64,000 bases of DNA from Sphingobacterium sp. GVS05A (GCF_019969845.1 NZ_JAHXYR010000004.1:248001-312000), one strand, 5' to 3'; counted from the first letter of the stretch, positions 55,218 through 64,000 are shown. Made by a program: numbers and translations. The notes: generated by a model from the letters alone, not told the origin.

Positions 55218-57695
55218 ATGGCGCATCGCATTTATATATATAACGTAAATCCTAAAACAAAAGAAACATTTGAAGCACATCTGGCCGAATGGAATTATGA
55301 AATTCCAGCCCTGATGTTCCCGCTATTTTCTTCGGGTATCCGTTCCCAAGGAACACAGCTCTATGCTAATAAGGAAGATGGTATTGCAAGGTTACGCTAT
55401 TTTTATGCGCTGCTTGCTGATGTTTATCAATTGCATTACAAAAAGAAGTATGCTGAACCGGTTAACAAGATGTTTGAATTTTTGGAAAGCTTACCATTCG
55501 ACACCTTTCAAATCGATGGACGGGATGTCTTCAATATGAATGTAGAGAAACATACAGAACAGGCAAGTGACTGGGTTGATGAGATTAGGACGACGGGAGC
55601 TTTATACACACAGGCCTTTGAGCAGCAGAGTTTGGATCCTCTTCAGAAGATCTTGCAATTATCAGGCTATGATACTTTTCTGGAAATGCTCGAGACAGAC
55701 TGGATTAACTATGGTTTGGGCTTGTGGGAAGAACATGCTTTTCAGCAGGAGGGAACCGAAGTCTTTGAAGAAAATGGAAAACAAGGATTAAAGGATGCTC
55801 TTGGAAATATCCTGGTAGCTCCGAAATATGATGAGCTATTTGAGTTCAATGAAGCAGGGATTGCTGTGGTTGAACTGGATCATCTATTTGGTTACATCAA
55901 TGAGCGGGGAGAGGAGATCGTATCCTGTCAGTACGTTGAGGCATTTGACGCGCATGTTATTGATGGGGTTAATTATGCTGAGGTTGAAATCGAAGGGAAA
56001 CGTGGTATATTGAATATTGATAGCAAACAACTTTCATTACCTGCTGCCTATGATGATCTGGACTGGTTTGCCCGTGGTTTTTTGAATGCAAAGCAAGGTG
56101 ATCACTATTTTCTTTTTGCTGCTGATGGAACACAGGTTATTACCGAATCGGCGGATGAACCTTTTGGATACGATTACAGTAAGCTTTTTTATAAGCGGCA
56201 AAAAGGTACCATGAAGCGGAAATACTTTCGTATGGATGGTCACTATTTGGGCAGTTTTCTGGAAGATAGCCTACAGGCTCTTCCCAATGCCTATTTCTGG
56301 ATCAAACCCAATAAGTTGCAGCGCAAGATTTCAATCATCAAACCTGATGGCACTGTGCTGGATGAAGAGATTGATCGTATCATCGTCCTGGATGATTATC
56401 GTAGCATCGCATACCTGAAAAATAAACAATGGCAGATTTACGCACTCACGCATGATCTATTCCGCTTAGTCGATCGATCTATTGATAAAATCTTGGTCGA
56501 TAGCATTAAAAACTTTCGAAAAGATGTCTTTGTTGTCGCCTGTGCTGAAGGGCAAGGAATATATGAAGCCTATCTTGATCAATGGCTGCTCGAACCTGAT
56601 CCGGCTTATCTAAAAATCGAATATTGCTATATGGACTTTATGCGTATCCAGCAATCCGAAGGAATGCGCTATTTTGATACAAAAGTGAATTTCTGTAGCG
56701 AACTTTACGATTATGTCAGTGCGCCGATTCATGATCCACATCCGGAACGAAGCGAAGGTGAATTCTTACTCTTATTTAAAGGAGAAAGGCTGTTTTATGT
56801 AGATCTAAAACGAAATGTTGTTGAATTTCCTGAAACAGCATTTAGCCGTTTGTATGCCGAAAAATATAATTTGCAGGGAGCAGACCAGAGCTACTTTGTA
56901 CAATTTTATCAAGCATGGACAAAACGGAAAGGAGCGGGGTACGAATCTTATCTTGATAACGAGACGTTATACGAAAAAGCGCGGAAACTAAATTGGGCCG
57001 GTAAGATAGCTGAGGCTATACCTTTGTTGACTATCGGTGCCTCCCGAGGTAGCGCCGACTGTCAATACCTTCTTGGCAATATCTATTGCGATACAGATCA
57101 TGAAGATTTTCTGGATATTCCTAAAGCGATCGGCTTCTACAAGCAGGCTATAGCACAGGATCATGCACAAGCTTGGACGAACTTAGGGTTCATCTATGCT
57201 ACGGGCCTCGGCCTTCCGCTTGATATTCCCAAAGCCTTAGAGGCTTACCGAAAAGCTGCAGCACTTGGGGAAACGCAAGCAATGAGCAATCTTGGCAACT
57301 GGTATTATGAAGGGGAACATCTGGAACAGGATTATGTGCAGGCCTTACACTACTTTAAGCAGGCTGAAAAAGATGGCATCACTAACGATGCGCAGGTAGC
57401 CGAAATTTATTACCAACAGAAAGATTACGCCAATTTATTACCTTATCTGAAAAAGGATAAAGACGGACAGTATGCTGCGATTTATTATGGTATTTTGTAT
57501 GAAGAAGGTTGGGGCGTAAAACAGAGTATGGTGAAGGCTCTGCGTTACTATGAACAAGCAAACGAAAACGCTGCCTATGCTTATGCCGTCAATCGTCTCT
57601 TGTATTACTATAAAAATGGAACGTTTGCAGATGCAGCTAAATACAACTTTTGGTTGGATTTTGCTAAAAACAATGACGTTGATATTGAAGAATAA
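55218..57695 (+). CDS. Large WG-repeat / Sel1-repeat protein, paralogue A
   Basis: This 825-residue protein has no signal peptide and is probably cytoplasmic. It has an N-terminal domain of unknown family (about 1-175, starting M-A-H-R-I-Y-I-Y-N), WG-type beta-repeats (about 180-420: K-Q-G-L-K-D-A-L-G-N-I-L-V-A-P-K-Y-D-E-L and F-G-Y-I-N-E-R-G-E-E-I-V), and C-terminal Sel1-like TPR repeats (about 590-810: L-G-N-I-Y...A-I-G-F-Y-K-Q-A, A-W-T-N-L-G-F-I-Y-A-T-G-L-G-L, A-M-S-N-L-G-N-W-Y-Y-E-G). Such repeats bind proteins. A close paralogue starts 10 bases after its stop, so the two are co-transcribed. No catalytic motif is visible. Function unknown. Confidence 0.75.
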   Translation: MAHRIYIYNVNPKTKETFEAHLAEWNYEIPALMFPLFSSGIRSQGTQLYANKEDGIARLRYFYALLADVYQLHYKKKYAEPVNKMFEFLESLPFDTFQIDGRDVFNMNVEKHTEQASDWVDEIRTTGALYTQAFEQQSLDPLQKILQLSGYDTFLEMLETDWINYGLGLWEEHAFQQEGTEVFEENGKQGLKDALGNILVAPKYDELFEFNEAGIAVVELDHLFGYINERGEEIVSCQYVEAFDAHVIDGVNYAEVEIEGKRGILNIDSKQLSLPAAYDDLDWFARGFLNAKQGDHYFLFAADGTQVITESADEPFGYDYSKLFYKRQKGTMKRKYFRMDGHYLGSFLEDSLQALPNAYFWIKPNKLQRKISIIKPDGTVLDEEIDRIIVLDDYRSIAYLKNKQWQIYALTHDLFRLVDRSIDKILVDSIKNFRKDVFVVACAEGQGIYEAYLDQWLLEPDPAYLKIEYCYMDFMRIQQSEGMRYFDTKVNFCSELYDYVSAPIHDPHPERSEGEFLLLFKGERLFYVDLKRNVVEFPETAFSRLYAEKYNLQGADQSYFVQFYQAWTKRKGAGYESYLDNETLYEKARKLNWAGKIAEAIPLLTIGASRGSADCQYLLGNIYCDTDHEDFLDIPKAIGFYKQAIAQDHAQAWTNLGFIYATGLGLPLDIPKALEAYRKAAALGETQAMSNLGNWYYEGEHLEQDYVQALHYFKQAEKDGITNDAQVAEIYYQQKDYANLLPYLKKDKDGQYAAIYYGILYEEGWGVKQSMVKALRYYEQANENAAYAYAVNRLLYYYKNGTFADAAKYNFWLDFAKNNDVDIEE

Positions 57696-57704
57696 AAAAA
57701 GAAT

Positions 57705-60278
57705 ATGGCACATCGAATTTATATTTATAACACAGATAAAAAAGATCAGGAGTATTTCCATGCTTATTTGGGTGAATGGAACTATGTCATTCCAGATTTG
57801 TTGCTGCCCCTGTTTGCGGCAAATCCAAAATCAAAAGGTACCTTGGTATATGCTGAAAAAGAAGCGGGTGTTTTAAAATTAAGGAGATTCTACGATCTGC
57901 TTATTCAGGAGTATAACTTGATATCCAATGCTGCTGTCCTGCTGACCATCGAAAAAATGTTCGATTTTCTGCATGGACTTCCATTTGAATGCTTCCAGAT
58001 CAATGCGCGTGATGTTTTTAATATGTCTGAGGTTAAACATAGTCAACAAGCAAAGGATTTTGCATTTGAAATTCATGAGAAGAACCTGTATTACGAAAAA
58101 GCAATAGAGAAGCAGTCGTTATCAGAGCTTTATCCTATTTTGAATCGCTCAGGTTATGATTCCTTTTTAGCGATGTTAGAGGCTGAGTGGAGCAACTATG
58201 GATTAGGCTGGTGGAATACGGAAGCGATTGATAGCCTTGATAACCAGTTTTTTGAAGAAAACGGACGTTGGGGAATCCGGAATGCGAAGGCTGAGGTGAA
58301 AGTTGAACCCCGCTATGAAGAGATCGGAGACTTTGATTACAATGGCTTTGCAGTTGTTGCGAAAGAAGGTTTGTTTGGCTATTTAAATAGAAAGGGCGAA
58401 GAGACCATCCCTTGTATGTACGCCTCTGCAGAGCCTGTACAGAGCGGCCGTGGTACGATAGTAGGAAAAGTGAGTTTAGCGGGCAAATATGGCTTGGTGG
58501 ACGTGGAGACTGGCGCTACAATTATTCCCTTGAACTATGATGTTTTGGACGATTTTGCTTATGGATTCTATCAGGGAAAGCGGGACGAAAAATATGATAT
58601 TATCGATGCCGAAGGTAAGGGCTTCCATACGACAGGTTCTGATGAGCCTTTTGAAATAGACTACGAGGGCTTTATTTATCAACCGATAGCGAACAGCAAA
58701 CTACGTAAATATTATTCCAATCAGGGTGTTCTATTGGGCGAGTATCCTGAAGGGGTTTTGAACGAATTGTTGTTTGATTTTTACGCGGTCAATTTAAACA
58801 ATAAAAAAAAGAAATCAGTCCATGCAGCAGACGGCTCCCTTTTGGTAAAAGATGTGGTTGTGCTAAATGCCATGAATGGGCTCAGTGCATTATATTACCT
58901 TTCAGAAGGCAAATATTTTCTGTATGACCTCGCTAACAAGGGTTTTCTTCTGCAAGATCTGACGATTAAATCTATACAGGGAGGTGCAGATTTTGGTAAT
59001 GGTGCCTATAATTGTTATATCATCGAAACCGAATCGGAAAGAGGGATCTATCACACAGAGACTAAAAGCTGGCTGATTCCATTGTCAGCACATTATGCTA
59101 CAATCAGCTATGCGCTGATGGACTATTTTATCCTGCAAGATCAGGTGGGCGGGTATTATTACTACGATACTGATAGCAAAGAACTGAGTGAATCCTTCGA
59201 TTTCATCTGTGGTAGTGTACGGCATTATCAAGATCTAATGATGTTGCGCGACCGCAAACTGTTCAATAAAGGATATGAGGGATTGGAAGAGGTGCCCCAA
59301 GATCAGTATGGATATTATATCAAGGCATTGGACAAGCTGGAAGGAAAGGAACTTGAGGTTTTTGACCATTTTTTCACTCAGTGGAAATCGAATCGGGGTG
59401 TAGATTTCGAATCTGCTTATGATAGTTATACCTTGTATCACATGGCCATGGATTGCTGCAGAAATGGAGACGTCGAAAATGCTATCCGTTACTTTACATT
59501 TTCAGCTGATCAGGACAATGAAAGCAGCATGTATGAACTTGGTAATATCTATACGGATACCGATAATGAAAATAAACGTTTTCTGGACCTGAAAAAAGGA
59601 ATTGCATACTATGAGCGTTCTGCCGGAAAGGGGTATGCAGCTTCTTGGAATAGCATCGGTTATCTTTACCAGCATGGAATAGGCTATACGTCGGATCTAA
59701 AAAAAGCTTTTGAGGCCTATAACAAAGGGGCTGATCTTGGGAATGGCTATGCATTATCCAATCTGGGTTATTTCTATTTTAGTGGGACCTATGTAGAGGA
59801 AGATCTTGAAAAAGCATTGGATTACTACAAAAAAGCGGAGTTGAAACTGGTTGAAAATAATCGCAATATTGCTTCGATTTATTATAGTTTAGATGACTAT
59901 GACCGTCTACTTGTTTATCTGAAGAAAGATAAAGCGGATAGTTATTCCAATATTTATTACGGTTTGATGTATGATGCGGGGTTAAAATTTAAAAAGGACA
60001 GTAAAAAAGCCATTCATTATTTTGAGCGGGCAAATCATTATAGTGTCTATGAGTCTGCTACAGAAAGCTTATTGGGTTATTATAAAAATGATCCCGACTT
60101 TATGGATCAGGAAAAACATGCCTACTGGTCGGACTTTGCCCGACAACACGAATTGGATATTGAACCCGAATTGTTAATTTGGGCGAATGAGAAAATTGGG
60201 GGAGTAGAAGCAAAGGACGAACCTACAGAAAATAGTAGTTCATCCTTTTTTAGTAAACTGTTTAAAAAGAAAAAATAA
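57705..60278 (+). CDS. Large WG-repeat / Sel1-repeat protein, paralogue B
   Basis: This 857-residue tandem duplicate of the preceding gene has the same start (M-A-H-R-I-Y-I-Y-N-T) and the same domain order: unknown N-domain (about 1-170), WG-type repeats (about 175-430: R-W-G-I-R-N-A-K-A-E-V-K-V-E-P-R-Y-E-E-I, then F-G-Y-L-N-R-K-G-E-E-T-I-P-C), and Sel1-like repeats (about 590-800). A C-terminal acidic/Ser-rich tail ending in F-S-K-L-F-K-K-K-K is not found in paralogue A. The two sequences have drifted well apart but remain alignable over most of their length, so the duplication is old. The neighbouring small membrane protein begins 8 bases after the stop. Function unknown. Confidence 0.75.
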   Translation: MAHRIYIYNTDKKDQEYFHAYLGEWNYVIPDLLLPLFAANPKSKGTLVYAEKEAGVLKLRRFYDLLIQEYNLISNAAVLLTIEKMFDFLHGLPFECFQINARDVFNMSEVKHSQQAKDFAFEIHEKNLYYEKAIEKQSLSELYPILNRSGYDSFLAMLEAEWSNYGLGWWNTEAIDSLDNQFFEENGRWGIRNAKAEVKVEPRYEEIGDFDYNGFAVVAKEGLFGYLNRKGEETIPCMYASAEPVQSGRGTIVGKVSLAGKYGLVDVETGATIIPLNYDVLDDFAYGFYQGKRDEKYDIIDAEGKGFHTTGSDEPFEIDYEGFIYQPIANSKLRKYYSNQGVLLGEYPEGVLNELLFDFYAVNLNNKKKKSVHAADGSLLVKDVVVLNAMNGLSALYYLSEGKYFLYDLANKGFLLQDLTIKSIQGGADFGNGAYNCYIIETESERGIYHTETKSWLIPLSAHYATISYALMDYFILQDQVGGYYYYDTDSKELSESFDFICGSVRHYQDLMMLRDRKLFNKGYEGLEEVPQDQYGYYIKALDKLEGKELEVFDHFFTQWKSNRGVDFESAYDSYTLYHMAMDCCRNGDVENAIRYFTFSADQDNESSMYELGNIYTDTDNENKRFLDLKKGIAYYERSAGKGYAASWNSIGYLYQHGIGYTSDLKKAFEAYNKGADLGNGYALSNLGYFYFSGTYVEEDLEKALDYYKKAELKLVENNRNIASIYYSLDDYDRLLVYLKKDKADSYSNIYYGLMYDAGLKFKKDSKKAIHYFERANHYSVYESATESLLGYYKNDPDFMDQEKHAYWSDFARQHELDIEPELLIWANEKIGGVEAKDEPTENSSSSFFSKLFKKKK

Positions 60279-60286
60279 CCTGCACG

Positions 60287-60517
60287 ATGTTATCTTCTGC
60301 GAATTTAGATTTCACAGGTATGCTGATCGACCTAGCCTTTATGCTATTTTTTGGCGCAGGTGCAGGTTATTCCCTGATAGTGGGGATTATCCATATCATC
60401 CAGAAAAAGACCAAAACGTTTGGCTATTATCTGCGGACATTTTTGATCGCCGGTATCGTAGGCCTTGCTTTGGGAGCCTTTGGTGCCTTTATTATCACGC
60501 TGTCGCTGATGGCCTAG
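60287..60517 (+). CDS. Small membrane protein, two helices
   Basis: This 76-residue protein has two hydrophobic segments (about 10-33 and 49-74), separated by a short basic loop (Q-K-K-T-K-T), which implies the loop is cytoplasmic. The gap of 8 bases from paralogue B suggests it is in the same operon. No homology recognised. It may anchor or partner the WG/Sel1 proteins, but this is guesswork. Confidence 0.6.
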   Translation: MLSSANLDFTGMLIDLAFMLFFGAGAGYSLIVGIIHIIQKKTKTFGYYLRTFLIAGIVGLALGAFGAFIITLSLMA

Positions 60518-60583
60518 GAATACGTGATTCTCAAGGGGTCGCATTGACTTTTTTGGCAGCTACCTGAAAATAAGACTTTATCG

Positions 60584-61120
60584 TTAGACCGATCTATTTT
60601 TTGCGTTGACGATATGCATCAAATGGTGATTACAATGCCAGGCATAGAGACCTATATTTACTTTAAGGGAAATATACCGTTTTGTAACCGGATGAATAAA
60701 GGCTCGTTCAAGTTGCTCATCACTCAGGCTCTTAAGCAAGATTTCCCAACGTTGGTGTAAGCCTTCTAATAATTTAAGGGAGCTTTCAATTGGATTGTGT
60801 TTTGCATCCGGAAGTTCGGCCCACAGGTTTTCTTCATAGAGTTTTATCGTAGGGTCATCTTCTGTCAGCGCTAACTTAAAACGGACAAAGCTATTCATGT
60901 GGCTATCAGCGCAGTGATGCACCACCTGTCTGATGGTCCAACCGTCTGGGCGATATCGTTTCTCTAAAGCGATATCTGGCAGGTCGCTGACTTCGGATTT
61001 GAGTCGTGCGGGGAAATCTGCGATTGTTTTTATCCAATCATTCAGTAGTTGCTTGTCAATATGATCTGGTACGGCAAAGCGGCCTATGGGATACCGAAGT
61101 TTTTCTAATTCATGTTGCAT
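60584..61120 (-). CDS. YfiT/DinB-family metal-dependent hydrolase or bacillithiol-transferase-like protein
   Basis: This 178-residue four-helix-bundle protein begins L-R-Y-P-I-G-R-F, and the DinB-superfamily metal-site histidines are seen in R-Q-V-V-H-H-C-A-D-S-H (H68/H69) and L-Y-A-W-H-C-N-H-H-L-M-H-I (H162 and H166). The Bacillus YfiT set is H67, H160 and H164, so spacing agrees. YfiT-like proteins were described as metal hydrolases and later linked to thiol transfer. The physiological substrate here is unknown. Convergent with the small membrane-protein gene; no strong terminator between them. Confidence 0.85.
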   Translation of the reverse strand: MQHELEKLRYPIGRFAVPDHIDKQLLNDWIKTIADFPARLKSEVSDLPDIALEKRYRPDGWTIRQVVHHCADSHMNSFVRFKLALTEDDPTIKLYEENLWAELPDAKHNPIESSLKLLEGLHQRWEILLKSLSDEQLERAFIHPVTKRYISLKVNIGLYAWHCNHHLMHIVNAKNRSV

Positions 61121-61344
61121 GGTTTAAATTTAACGAAAATTGCTTCAAGGTTCCTATATTTTGTGCGTAAAGTAACGGTTAAATCCTGTTTTGGACTTTA
61201 GTTAATGAACTTATGTGATTTGGATGACAGGAAGAATTGTGGTAATTTCGGCAATTCAAGATGCGTCGCTTTATTCTTCTTTCTACGGCAGATGAGGTCG
61301 TAAGGGAAGTAAGTATGGTTTGTTTTGAATATAAAAGACAAGGA

Positions 61345-62010
61345 ATGAAGAGTCTAAATGAGTTGATTAATCCGACAGATTCAGGATGGGGTCTGGTCGA
61401 AGAATGGATGAAGGGAGCAAGTAATTTTTATGAGGTACTGCCCAGAAATCCAAAACGTGCAGATGAAGAGTTATTACGAGCTCAGATTACCACAAAATCA
61501 CCTATGGGTGCTATTATTCATCAAACCGGTGGAATACTCATCGATGGTGGATGGCTACGGATCCTAGGCTCTGGTTCGGCTAAATTGAATCGAGGTATCA
61601 TGGAGTGGAACAAAGGGAAAAGCTTTGACAAAGAAGGGGAGAAAGGTGGTTTTTTGTTAATTGCCGATGATGTTTTGGGAGGATATTTTGCGATTAATGC
61701 TGGAGCTTTGGGCGAGGACATAGGACAGGTCTATTATTTTGCACAGGACACCTTGCAATGGGAAAGTTTGGAGTGCGGCTATTTTGATTTTATTTATTGG
61801 ACATTGAAGGGTAACATCCGTCAATTTTATGAAACATTTAAATGGAAGGAATGGGCTGAAGATGTACAAAAATTGGATGGAAATCAGGTGTTTTCATTTT
61901 ATCCTTTTCTATGGACAGAAGAAGCGCGTGATCTGCGCAAGGTTGATAGAAAAGTAGTGCCTATTGACGAAAACTATCATTTCACGATGGAGTTTGCCGG
62001 TGGAAGATAA
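61345..62010 (+). CDS. DUF2625 family protein
   Basis: This 221-residue cytoplasmic protein opens with M-K-S-L-N-E-L-I-N-P-T-D-S-G-W-G-L-V-E-E-W, the usual DUF2625 N-terminus. G-A-I-I-H-Q-T-G-G-I-L-I-D-G-G-W-L-R-I-L-G-S-G also fits. I set the start at ATG 61345, where an AGGA precedes the ATG, and not at 61261. The extra upstream residues do not look family-like. No known function. Its stop lies 5 bases from that of the convergent lipoprotein gene. Confidence 0.78.
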   Translation: MKSLNELINPTDSGWGLVEEWMKGASNFYEVLPRNPKRADEELLRAQITTKSPMGAIIHQTGGILIDGGWLRILGSGSAKLNRGIMEWNKGKSFDKEGEKGGFLLIADDVLGGYFAINAGALGEDIGQVYYFAQDTLQWESLECGYFDFIYWTLKGNIRQFYETFKWKEWAEDVQKLDGNQVFSFYPFLWTEEARDLRKVDRKVVPIDENYHFTMEFAGGR

Positions 62011-62015
62011 ACCTG

Positions 62016-62861
62016 TTACCAATTGGTGATCAACAGGTTCTTTGCCGCACGGAGACTACATTTCTGATATTTGGAATAGGCTTTTGCTGCTCTTTCCTGA
62101 ATTTGTTCGTTGCTTTCTCCGTTTATATACCCTGTTAGCGCATCATGGAGACTGTAGGCTTCTGGACACATCAAATGGCTTGTCCAGAGAATGGGGTTTA
62201 CAGTTTCCTTATCGATATGAGGTGCAAAATACTTTTTACTGTAACAAGCGAGGATAATCGCATTCCGCTTTTGGTGGTCGGTGTTTTTGAAACGCTGGTC
62301 TAGTTGGAAATCCATAAGGCCATCATGTCCGATATAAGCATTGAGCTTTGCATTGCCTGCTATTCCGATAATCTTGTTGTCTACCTGCAGTGTATCTTTT
62401 AGCTGGCCATGCAGGCCTCGGAGAAAATCAACTGTACACAGCTTAATCTCTTTGCCATCATAGGCATCTGCAACAAGGTAATAGTTTTCAGACCTGTGTT
62501 TATAGACCAAACGTTCGAGGATTGCACCTTTTGCTTTATACTTTTTTAAAAGTTTCCAATCTTTACTGCGATTGAAATAAGTTTTTATACCATATTCGCA
62601 GCCCCAATAGAGATTGTTGGCCGGATCCTGACCGTTACCGATTGCTTTGGGAACAGGTACGATTCCCTGATAGGTATTATCACATAATGCGACAAGTACA
62701 TGAATTGTACGCGTTGTGGAATCATAAGGCAGAACGTCCGTGTGGTTATTTTCACTAGTCGACGGTTGCGCTGAATCTGCGGCGCTACGCTGCCCACATG
62801 CGAGAAATACGAGGGTACTGCTTAGTACCCATATATAGTTGAAAACCTTTTTTATCTCCAT
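62016..62861 (-). CDS. Lipoprotein of unknown function
   Basis: This protein of about 281 residues has a lipobox F-L-A-C (about 18-21) and a Ser/Asp/Thr-rich linker. The body (about 50-280) contains V-L-V-A-L-C-D-N-T-Y-Q-G-I-V-P-V-P-K-A-I-G-N-G-Q-D-P-A-N-N-L-Y-W-G-C-E-Y-G-I-K-T-Y-F, a pattern I recall in uncharacterised Bacteroidota proteins but cannot assign a role to. I use ATG 62861; an ATG at 62873 is possible. Tail-to-tail with DUF2625 gene. Confidence 0.7.
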   Translation of the reverse strand: MEIKKVFNYIWVLSSTLVFLACGQRSAADSAQPSTSENNHTDVLPYDSTTRTIHVLVALCDNTYQGIVPVPKAIGNGQDPANNLYWGCEYGIKTYFNRSKDWKLLKKYKAKGAILERLVYKHRSENYYLVADAYDGKEIKLCTVDFLRGLHGQLKDTLQVDNKIIGIAGNAKLNAYIGHDGLMDFQLDQRFKNTDHQKRNAIILACYSKKYFAPHIDKETVNPILWTSHLMCPEAYSLHDALTGYINGESNEQIQERAAKAYSKYQKCSLRAAKNLLITNW

Positions 62862-63102
62862 TGTATTAAACAAGAATGAATGATCTCATTTGTCGGTACA
62901 TCAGATCCGACATTTAGTCCGCCTTGGATTTTTTATCAGGGTCATCATCCTTAAATAATGTCCAAGGTCAGTCTGAATATAAACAAATATAGCTGGAAAA
63001 TAGTGATGATATACTCCTTGTTTTCAGGGAATTTTAATCTGCTGCCGGATCAGACGATGCTGATACGATAGATACATGAGCTCGCACATAGTCTTGTATC
63101 AT

Positions 63103-63159
63103 TTGAAGTACTGATCGATCAACTACATTGGGTTCAATCAGTACTTCAAGTGTTTTTTT
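63103..63159 (+). terminator. Strong hairpin and T-run on the plus strand with no upstream plus gene
   Basis: Perfect 13-bp arms (63103-63115 and 63137-63149; core TTGAAGTACTGAT), a 21-base loop and a seven-T run (63153-63159). Both flanking genes are on the minus strand, so either it ends an unannotated plus-strand RNA lying in 62874-63102 or it acts on the minus strand despite lacking a T-run there. Nothing else stands out in this 318-base gap. Confidence 0.55.
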
Positions 63160-63179
63160 CAGTCCATCCGGCGCTAAAA

Positions 63180-64000
63180 TTAGCGGGATTGATTTTGGAG
63201 TGTATAGGTATGCTCGTTGAGTTTCGTAATTTCTAGCTGGATACCTTCCGCTAGTCCAAGTTGGGTTGCGGCCTCTTTTCCTAGTTTAAGGACATGGAAT
63301 CCACGGCCACGGTACGTGAAATTGCATTCATACTCATTGGAATCAATAACGATCCGGAGCTTTTGTGATTTCGTTGGAAATAGAGGCTTAAAATCTTTCG
63401 TAATTCTGATTTGCGCTTTTTTTGTATCATCCGCTGTAATTTTATTTCCTGCTGCTGGAAATAACATATGATTGGGAGAATCATTTTGAGCGATATTTTC
63501 TACTGCTTGTTGTTCCTCCTTCTGTTGAACTGCTGCAAGCTCTTTCGGTGGATTTTCAGTTACTGCTGTCTCCTGAGGTTTTTTATTTTGGCGACCTTTT
63601 TTTCGTGCATTTTGATTGGTAGGTTTTGCCGTAACTTCCTGTGCTTTTACATCAGTGGTTGCTACTGTTTTTTTGTCTTCAGCTTTTGGTGAGGGAGCGA
63701 CGGCAGATAAAGGTCGTTTGATAATATTTCGAATGTAATAATGTTTTATTCTCGATTTATCCGTGTTACGTTCTTCAATTTCAAAATCCTCCGTATAGGC
63801 TTTAAAAAGGTGGGACATCTTATCGTAACCATAATTTCGCGCATCAAAATCTGGTTTTCTTTTATTGAAAAGACTACCAATTTCCCCTAAAAATGCCCAT
63901 CCATTTTCATCTGCGGTGTCATCAACGGTGTCTTTTAATAATTCCAGTGTCTCTTCGTCAAGCACTGCTATGCTGGTTGGATTGTCTACAGGTGCCGGTT
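63180..64000 (-). CDS. OST-HTH/LOTUS-domain protein (probably NYN-domain), C-terminal part
   Basis: The frame is open to the right edge; the GTG at 63965 need not be the start. The visible part (about 273 residues) carries a complete LOTUS/OST-HTH domain: V-D-D-T-A-D-E-N-G-W-A-F-L-G-E-I-G-S-L-F, D-F-D-A-R-N-Y-G-Y-D-K-M-S-H-L-F and I-K-H-Y-Y-I-R-N-I, as found C-terminal to NYN ribonuclease domains in bacteria. A Lys/Ala/Gln-rich linker follows, then a C-terminal beta-rich domain with Y-R-G-R-G-F-H-V-L. The NYN domain, if present, would lie beyond 64000. Such proteins are thought to bind or cut RNA; LOTUS domains bind RNA or G-quadruplexes. Confidence 0.82.
   Translation of the reverse strand, partial: PAPVDNPTSIAVLDEETLELLKDTVDDTADENGWAFLGEIGSLFNKRKPDFDARNYGYDKMSHLFKAYTEDFEIEERNTDKSRIKHYYIRNIIKRPLSAVAPSPKAEDKKTVATTDVKAQEVTAKPTNQNARKKGRQNKKPQETAVTENPPKELAAVQQKEEQQAVENIAQNDSPNHMLFPAAGNKITADDTKKAQIRITKDFKPLFPTKSQKLRIVIDSNEYECNFTYRGRGFHVLKLGKEAATQLGLAEGIQLEITKLNEHTYTLQNQSR

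Noticed and set aside
55218-60278. Possible assembly duplication of the WG/Sel1 gene
   Set aside because: The two copies differ widely in sequence and length, so they are real, old paralogues.
1-64000. CRISPR arrays, tRNA/rRNA genes, insertion sequences
   Set aside because: No regularly spaced repeats, no cloverleaf or rRNA-like stretches, and no transposase genes or terminal repeats with target duplications were seen.

Overview
The window reads as chromosomal DNA from a member of the Bacteroidota, most likely a Sphingobacterium/Pedobacter-type organism. This rests on three complete or near-complete SusC/SusD pairs, a hybrid two-component sensor-regulator, lipoprotein-rich gene content, GC-poor spacers, and promoter-like sequences of the Bacteroidota type (TTTG, about 19-20 bp, TAnnTTTG) in place of -35/-10 boxes. 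I saw no rRNA, tRNA, CRISPR array, transposase or phage structural gene.

Bases 1-21.6 kb hold a polysaccharide utilization locus (PUL 1), all on the plus strand. It has the tail of one SusC and its SusD, a terminator, then a second SusC/SusD pair. These are followed by a GH29 fucosidase, a GH2 enzyme, a GH95 fucosidase, an alginate-lyase-fold lyase, a GH88 unsaturated glucuronyl hydrolase fused to a parallel beta-helix domain, and a hybrid two-component regulator. The enzymes point to a fucosylated, glucuronate-containing glycan. No sulfatase is present, which argues against a sulfated marine polymer.

Bases 21.8-46.2 kb hold an MFS exporter and then what looks like one large catabolic regulon (locus 2). 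A four-gene minus-strand operon (PQQ-type sugar dehydrogenase with cytochrome c, atypical Nramp-like carrier, NAD-dependent epimerase-like protein, DapA-type aldolase) diverges from a plus-strand SusC/SusD/heparinase-type lyase operon and a GntR/FCD regulator. A SMP-30 lactonase then diverges from a long operon: class III aminotransferase, DgoD-like dehydratase, SDR, ceramidase-like amidase, sodium/solute symporter, M20 amidohydrolase and a Gfo/Idh-like protein. Palindromes with the core TTGTATACAA recur at these promoters and directly upstream of the GntR gene, so I infer that they are its operators. The enzyme set fits oxidation of a sugar to a lactone, opening to the acid, dehydration and aldol cleavage, with two amidases and an aminotransferase suggesting an N-acylated sugar acid. 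The substrate is unknown.

Bases 46.2-48.7 kb hold a C92 papain-like amidase and a pair of unknown genes, one with an ankyrin-like tail. Bases 48.9-53.8 kb hold a compact NAD operon: PRPP synthetase-like, NadV, NadE, nicotinamidase-like and an NrtR-type regulator with a degenerate Nudix box. Two near-identical palindromes flank a good Bacteroidota promoter ahead of it. Bases 54-64 kb hold a lipoprotein, two tandem paralogues combining WG-like and Sel1-like repeats, a small membrane protein, a YfiT/DinB-type protein, a DUF2625 protein, another lipoprotein, a possible orphan terminator, and the 3' part of a protein with an OST-HTH (LOTUS) domain that runs off the right edge.
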